Shown here in pieces: positions 7,760 to 13,961 of a stretch of DNA of 13,961 bases. Source of the DNA: Smittium mucronatum (taxonomy: Eukaryota; Kickxellomycota; Harpellomycetes; Harpellales; Legeriomycetaceae). Position numbers and translations under genes: made by a program. Each line of letters starts with the position of its first letter. The first letter of the stretch is position 1. Where the stretch lies: contig LSSL01002452.1 in NCBI GenBank assembly GCA_001953115.1, positions 1-13,961 on the forward strand, written 5' to 3'. Under the pieces are notes generated by a model. The model was not told where the DNA came from and did no database searches. It saw nothing but the letters and a program-made list of their open reading frames with translations.

Positions 7760-7946
7760 CCTCTATAAAACATTCCCCTTGAGCCAATGCCCAGTGGGTA
7801 CGGAGCTGCTAGAGCGACAGATGGAAGTGGGATAAAATTTTATTATCTTTTCCTTTTATTGTATTTTTATTTTGGTTTTATTCTATTATTTAAATATTAT
7901 AAATAAATTCCCTAAAAAAAAGAAAAAAAAACCCTCTATAAAACAT
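7760..7946 (+). mobile_element. Short poly(A)-tailed retroinsertion with 14-bp target-site duplication
   Basis: The direct repeat CCTCTATAAAACAT flanks the segment at 7760-7773 and 7933-7946. Between them lie about 159 nt: a G/C-rich head (7775-7832), a T-rich body, AATAAA at 7902-7907, and an A-rich tail (A8-G-A9) at 7914-7931. Target-site duplication plus a polyadenylated 3' end is the hallmark of LINE-type target-primed retrotransposition. The insert may be a SINE, a 5'-truncated LINE end or a processed copy of an mRNA 3' end. The head has GCCCAGTGGGTA, resembling a tRNA D-arm/A-box, but I see no B-box. Two frames stay open through the head, one ending LLERQMEVG before TAA, so a truncated mRNA copy is equally possible. 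Confidence 0.6.
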
Positions 7947-8579
7947 CACTACTTTGAATGTTGATTTTTTTAACAATCGCATCACAGCATTAAATATTTT
8001 ATAAATTCGAAAAATTTTTTTTTTATTGGGGAAGAGAAAAAAAATTAAAAACTAGGGATTATATTCTATAAAATGATTAAAATTACTTTTTTAAAAAATC
8101 GTTTTATTGTCAGTAAAATTTTGAGTGTTTTTGACTGAATTTTCGATGTCAAAATATATAATCATTGCACAAATTACTATAAAATTTTCAGAAAATCTCG
8201 ATATTTTAGTCATTATAAGCCCTATATCGGTCCCATCATATACACAAAACTTGTTTACATCCATAAAAAATAATTTTAAAAAAACTTTAAAACAAATTGT
8301 ATTTTTTTTTATCTTTCTCAGTAATTTTATAGATTATTAAAAGTAATCTCAAGTATGAAATTTTGATGAATAAAATTATTGGACTTTTTTTTCTAGAAAA
8401 CGAATATGGTAAATATTTCAAAAAAAATTGATTATTATAGTGGTAAAGTATTTAAATTGCTTAATAAAATAAAAATTAATATCACAAAAAATCTCTAGGA
8501 TATTTTTAACAATCCTTTTAAATCAGTTTAAAATATTATCTCAACGAAATATCTCCAAATATATAAGGTCTTTAAAAAA

Positions 8580-8880
8580 AATTTTTTTGAGGGAAAAGAT
8601 GTAAATTATTTTATTTTTTAAAACCTATCGAATTATTTAAATTCATTTTTTTATGGTGTTTAAAAAATGATTTTGTTTGAATTTTGAATTTTGATTTATC
8701 ATTGAAAATTACTTTGATTTAGTTTTTAAAATCGATTTTTTTGTCTAATTTTGTTTATCCAAGTTTTTTTGAATCGTTTTGATCGATTTATTTACATTAA
8801 TTGAGGATTTTTTACAGGGATTTATTGAGTACTTTAAGCTTTTTGATATCAGTTTAATGAGTTGGTTTTTTAAAAAAATC
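8580..8880 (+). repeat. T/G-biased tract with recurrent TTTTGA
   Basis: Over about 300 nt the plus strand is strongly T-rich with G exceeding C, and the words TTTTGA, TTTGA and ATCGAT recur many times (for example near 8676-8700, 8711, 8765-8790 and 8840). It looks like a degenerate low-complexity or minisatellite tract with strand asymmetry. No unit length repeats cleanly. Confidence 0.4.
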
Positions 8881-10419
8881 TGGCGATACATAATTGCGTT
8901 AAATTATTTTTTATTCAACTAATAATATCTTTTAAAAAAACGAAGATCATGGTCCACGTTATTTATTTATAAAAAATCTTTAAAAAAATTTAGTGCGTAT
9001 ATATATTATTTCTGATTGGTTTTATTTACAGATCTATTAAATAAACAAATATTTTCATATCTGACAGAGTGTAATGGAATTAAATTACATTGTTAATTTT
9101 ACACTATAAATTATCAGACTCATTGAATTTTTTTAATATTCATCATAAAATAAATAAATTGGAATTTACATCCCAGATTTCCCATTGTATTGCATATTAT
9201 ATGAGAGATTATTTGAAAAAACAGTCTTTTTGTTTTTTCACAAAGTTTAATATTTTTTTAATTTATGGAAAAAATACCTATTTTATAATATAAATATTTT
9301 CATTTGTTATATTTTCTGTTTTTTAATAATTTAAAATAAAATTATTGTAAAAATATATATATAAATTAATAAAAATAACTCCTATAATTCATTTCTTTTA
9401 CATAATTAAATCATATTTTTAATAATTCAGATAAAAGAAAAATGATAGAAAAATCAATATTAATTATATTGCGCCTAACTTTACGCTTTAGAAAACCGAT
9501 ATTAATTATTTAATTTTAGTTACTTTCATTTTTTATTATTTATATTTATCGATCTAACACTTTTATTTTTGAATATTTTTCAAAAAAAATCAACGAATTA
9601 GCTTTATAATTTAAATTTAAATTCAAATGAATTCTTCGAATTATTTTTCCCCCATTTATGTAGCATTTTTTCCGATTATCATTGATGAAATTATCAAAAT
9701 AGCTCTCCATTTTCTCTGTAGTGACATCTTTTTAAGAAAATACGGCAGCAATATGTAAAAATAGCTGATATTTATGCATCTTGTTAATTTAATGTAGTTT
9801 TATATGAGCATAATAAATACGTTTGAGTTCAAAAAAAGCTCCAATTTTTTTTATAATATTCTGGTTAATAAGATTAAATCCTTTGTTTTAAAAAGCAGAT
9901 TTTTCATTAAATAATGTATAATAAGAGGGCTTTATTTGCTACGTTCTTAAATAAACGGAATAATATGTACTTTAATTCTTTCAGTAATTTTGTTTTAGAA
10001 ATAAATTTTCCAATCAATCTAATAATTTGACATATAAAAAGCCGAAAATAAAAACTAGGGAAAATCCAAAAAAATAACCTCTAATTCATCATATTAAATA
10101 ATTGTTAAATATAATATATCCTACCCATCAGCATCATATAATATTGGATGTAAATGGGTGTCATGTAACAGTTTTTAATAATATATATTATTTAAAAATA
10201 GCCAAATTACATTGTGGGTTAAATACATTTTTTTATTAATTTTTTTTTTGTGTGGATTAGAAATTATATTTATTGGTTACAGGAATTTTCACCCATTTCC
10301 AATTGGCATAAATACCATTTCTCTTGATTTATGACCACTAATAATCAATTATTAACCCTTTCCGGGACCAAATATAAGTTTCACTTCTATTTGTGTAGAT
10401 TAACTATATATATTGGCCC

Positions 10420-10455
10420 AAATTCTTGTATTATAAAATATTATACAAGAAATTT
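10420..10455. repeat. Hairpin-forming inverted repeat
   Basis: TTCTTGTAT (10423-10431) and ATACAAGAA (10443-10451) are perfect 9-bp arms around an 11-nt AT loop; the flanks add near-complementary A/T bases. It lies in a slightly less AT-rich patch (about 10270-10450) and has no associated gene. Confidence 0.6.
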
Positions 10456-10882
10456 TAGTCTAATTAAAAAATTGAGCAAAAACTGAAAGATAATTTTTGT
10501 ACCATCGCCTCTGAAAGAGTTAAGCTGATTTTTTTTAAAAGGCATATTTTATAAAGATTAGCTACTTGTATTGGGTAAGTATATTTTGATTTTAGCTTGT
10601 AATAGGATTAATAATTAGTTGAATTTTCATTTAGGTCAAATAACCTGAAACCGTATTTATTTGATTTATTTTGATTATCAGTATTATTTTAACACACAAA
10701 AAAAACAGTATATTTACCATTAATTTAACTTGGATTATATAACTTTGAAATTATTTTTAAAAATAAGGATTTAATAAGTTCATTATAGTTTATATCGTTT
10801 AAAAATCGCCTTTTAAATATTTCAATTATGTGAATTTCTTTTTTGGTATGCACGGTAATGAATTATAATGAATATTTTTTAA

Positions 10883-10898
10883 ATATATATATATATAT
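10883..10898. repeat. (AT)8 microsatellite
   Basis: Eight AT dinucleotides in a row, followed by TATGG, A9 and TTCCA, which forms a small stem (ATGGAA against TTCCAT). This is simple sequence expected in such AT-rich DNA. Confidence 0.85.
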
Positions 10899-13800
10899 TA
10901 TGGAAAAAAAAATTCCATTTTAAATAAAGAAATATTAAATTGAAAACTTGCAGAAAATACCTAAGTAATAATTTTATTTGAAAAATACTTCTGATATTTC
11001 AGAGTTAATTAGCTGGAATTTTCAATTAAAATTGGCACTTTATTGTATTTTCTGGTTTTTAGAATTTTTTTAATATCGACTAAATTTATTTCATAACACA
11101 CCCAAAAAAATATCTGAGCTGTATAGAATATCCATGTCCATACTATAATATACTGATTTACGGTTTTAATGATTTCTAAATGCGTTGATTTTTGTAGATT
11201 TATCTTTCATATAGGCTACACTATTAAAATATTTCCATTCAATGTTAACATAATAATGTGATAAATTCATATTTTTTTTTGTGAAAATAATATTAAATTC
11301 ACCGGAAATTAGATTTTTTGACACGATGATATTTCATAATTTTTCTTTTCGAAAAATTAGGATAAACTTGGTTAGAAAATTTTTTTGGGAAAAAAATGTT
11401 ATGGTGTGGTATGGTATGGATTAAAATTCTTGTATTTTAATATTAAAAAATTAGCTTATTTCTACAGGGTATAAAAAATAATATTAAATTTATGACTATT
11501 AAACATAACTTGATTAAAAATTAAAATTATATCATTACTGAAAAATTTTATTTGATTTATTTATAAAGTAGAGAATAAATTATTTGAAATTTTTTATTCG
11601 ATTAATTTGCACAAAAACAAGTTAAAAATCAAAGAGTTAAATTAAAAAAAGACAAAATTTTAACAAAAATTCAAACATTTTTTTTTGTGAGAGCTTAATT
11701 ATATATAGTAAATACGTAAAAGCCTAAAAAAAATTAATAAAAATATAGCTTTAAATTGTGATTAACATAAAAAAAATTCTTGAAAATTTAGGTGAATTCT
11801 TCAATTTTAATGGAGGTTATGGAGGAAATGAGGCATTTGATTTATAATTTACTATAAAACAATAAATTACTTCATTAGTTGTATTGGAGTTTATATATGA
11901 AATATTAGTATATTTTATGAGTTAATTTACTTGAATAAATTATTTCTATGCCCACCCCTGATAATAAAACCATAAGAATTGCGAATCAGAATAATTTGAA
12001 ATTTTAGAGAATACAGTTGTATTTTCAAAGAAAAAAACATATCAAAAAAACTATAATAGAAATTTAAATATATTCAAAAATAAAATTTTATTTAAACTAA
12101 AAAAATCCATATTAATAACACATTTAGCTTATAAAATACAATAATATAAAATATTATAGTTGAAATAAAACCTTAAGAAGAAATTTTATTAAGAAAATTA
12201 TATCTATTTTATGTTTTATACAAAATGAAAATTTGACATAATTAATATTAATGTCTTTTTAAAAAATCATTTTAATTAAATTATCTTCTATATTACAAAT
12301 GTTTTTTTAGAAAATAAAAAATAAAAAAACTTTTTCAGAGGGTTATAATAAATTTAACATAAAAAATACAATTAAAAGTGCCATTATCGATGAAAAGGTA
12401 TAAATTATCAATAATTAAAATAAAAATAGCTGATAAAAAAATTTCAATTGTTTCTGTAGGTTCTAATCGGTCTTTTTTTAAATAGATTGCACCTATGATT
12501 TATCAGTGACAAATTAATAAATTTTATGAAAAAAATAAAAAAAGTTTTTTTTTCCTTATTAGTATTAAACTAAAGTGAATTTTATGGCTGGAGTTAAACT
12601 ATCGACAGAATTCAGTTAAAACATACAGAATCAGGAAAATTCCTAAAATCAGGAAAAAATTGATAGATTCCATTTCCAAAGTTATATTTACAAATGAAAA
12701 CTAATAAATTTCCGTAAATTATTTTTTGAATAATGATTTCTTGTTATTATTTTTAATAATACATGCAAACATTATACCAAAAAGTTTTCATTAACATATC
12801 AGCATTAAACTATAAGAAGTTTTCAAATTCAAAGTTTGTTTTTTTCTACAATAATTTGTGTTAAAAATATATCAATATCATTTAATTTTCTATATTTGAC
12901 CTTAATGCTTTTTTTCAAAGTTTATTTGGGGATTTTCTTATGGACATAAGTTATTTACATAATCTGAAAGTTATTAAGTGATCTAAAAACATTTTTTTTG
13001 GGATAAATGGCTAAAATTGTTGGGTTTTTTTTAAAATAATAGACTATTCCTAGTTTAAAACCGTTTTTTGAAAAGAAAAAAAAACTAGTAAAATAAATAA
13101 TTTTTTCAATAAAAGAGGGTTTGATTTTATTTTTTAAGTTTTTATTAGAAAAAAAACATTTTAGTTCAAGATTAAATAAGGTGATATAAGAAACAATTGG
13201 ATTTTCTTACTTTGTTAAGGCGTTTTGATGGATTTTGCTAGTTGAAAATTTATTCAAGGCCAAATAATATTTGTAATAATTAAAATAAAAACACTTATTA
13301 GATTCTGAGTGTTTTTTAACTTAGTTTATAGAAAAATAGGGAGAGATAAGAAAAAATGAGATTTTATAAATGTTTTTTTTGTAGGCAATTTCTTGGAAGA
13401 AGCGATAGGAAATACAAAAAAAAAAGGGTATTTAATACCTCATTTTTTATAAAATAAACAAGCCTACTCCTCATTTTCTTTGTGATATAAAATTGAAAGA
13501 TCTATGGATGAACTTTGATTTTATTTATAGTTTTACTAGGGGTTTTTATTTATTAGGATGAAAAGAAGATATCTCGTGCTATTTTGATTTAATCTTTAAA
13601 TTAATTTCTAAATTTAAAAATTCGACTTCTCTAAGTTTTAGCGATATTTTTTGGCTGAAAAAAACACCCTTTATAACAAAAAAAACCCCCACTTTATAAG
13701 TTAATGTTGCACATGCATATATGTTTTTTAAGCCTAAAAATTATTTATTAAAAACGCATATATTTATATTCAATGGTATTAATTAAAAATACACGAGCAA

Positions 13801-13961
13801 TTTATTTACAATTTTTGTAACTCAATAATAAAATATGAACGATGAAATTTTATAAAATGATAAAATTGATAAAAAATTTGCGGAATTTTATCGGTTTTCA
13901 TTAATAAATATGACTTTAAAAATGCAATCTGTCGAAATTTCCCAGATTTTGAGGAATTTTT

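Larger units (their letters stand above)
7947..13961. other. Very AT-rich gene-poor DNA
   Basis: About 6 kb of extremely AT-rich sequence without a supported gene on either strand. Open frames are no longer than about 71 codons and translate to Phe/Ile/Lys/Asn-rich chains. One line (9301-9360) has 5 G/C of 60. A and T runs dominate. No tRNA B-box, rRNA segment or long inverted repeat was seen. It may be a large intergenic spacer, a decayed repeat block or a pericentromeric or subtelomeric region; the sequence alone does not decide. Confidence 0.75.

Noticed and set aside
7775..7832. tRNA gene in the head of the retroinsertion
   Set aside because: Only an A-box-like stretch is present; no B-box, acceptor stem or anticodon arm can be folded.
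8125..8340. 71-codon plus frame in the desert
   Set aside because: Ile/Phe/Lys/Asn-rich translation typical of AT-rich non-coding DNA; no coding-like composition.
9090..9293. 67-codon plus frame in the desert
   Set aside because: Same low-complexity composition, no motif, no nearby G/C rise.
9534..9550. Match to the budding-yeast ARS consensus (ATTTATATTTA)
   Set aside because: Such 11-mers are expected by chance in several kb of very AT-rich DNA, and the organism is probably not a budding yeast.
13422..13445. Near-palindrome GGTATTTAATACC
   Set aside because: Six-base arms around one base; too short to mean anything in AT-rich DNA.

Overview
The window reads as nuclear DNA of a fungus. 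The evidence is short GT-AG introns (about 65 to 122 nt), a fungal-type membrane-anchored ADAM metalloprotease, and the 3' part of a WD40 protein with a C-terminal segment like the fungal DUF2415 family. The presence of an ADAM gene argues against Saccharomyces-type budding yeasts, which lack one. The non-coding DNA is extremely AT-rich (one 60-nt line near 9300 has only 5 G/C), so an AT-biased genome or an AT-isochore is likely. I cannot name the lineage.

Layout. Positions 1-695 hold the last three exons of a plus-strand WD40 gene whose 5' part lies outside the window; the window opens on an A28 run inside an upstream intron. Positions 891-3487 hold a minus-strand ADAM gene of two exons: a 17-codon signal-peptide exon, a 65-nt intron and one long exon, giving an 843-residue type I membrane protease. 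The two genes converge with about 195 bp between their stop codons, so their 3' UTRs probably lie close or overlap. Positions 3488 to about 3640 are the likely ADAM promoter.

Positions about 3640-5000 have intermediate composition and many competing short open frames on both strands, some next to good splice sites. I could not assemble one gene; this may be an unrecognised multi-exon gene, a decayed gene or an old element. From about 5000 to the end the DNA is an AT-rich, gene-poor desert. Within it I see a gene-like relic near 6550-6666, a recent 103-bp tandem duplication (7082-7287), a short poly(A)-tailed retroinsertion with a 14-bp target-site duplication (7760-7946), homopolymer runs and small hairpins.

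No operon, CRISPR array, rRNA or recognisable tRNA was found. The two identifiable genes show no obvious shared pathway. The ADAM acts at the cell surface or secretory membranes; the WD40 protein is probably an intracellular scaffold of unknown role. I found no convincing new multi-gene system. The items most worth a second look are the cysteine-rich insert in the ADAM active-site region, the small retroinsertion with a possible diverged relative near 3793, and the unresolved 3.6-5.0 kb segment.
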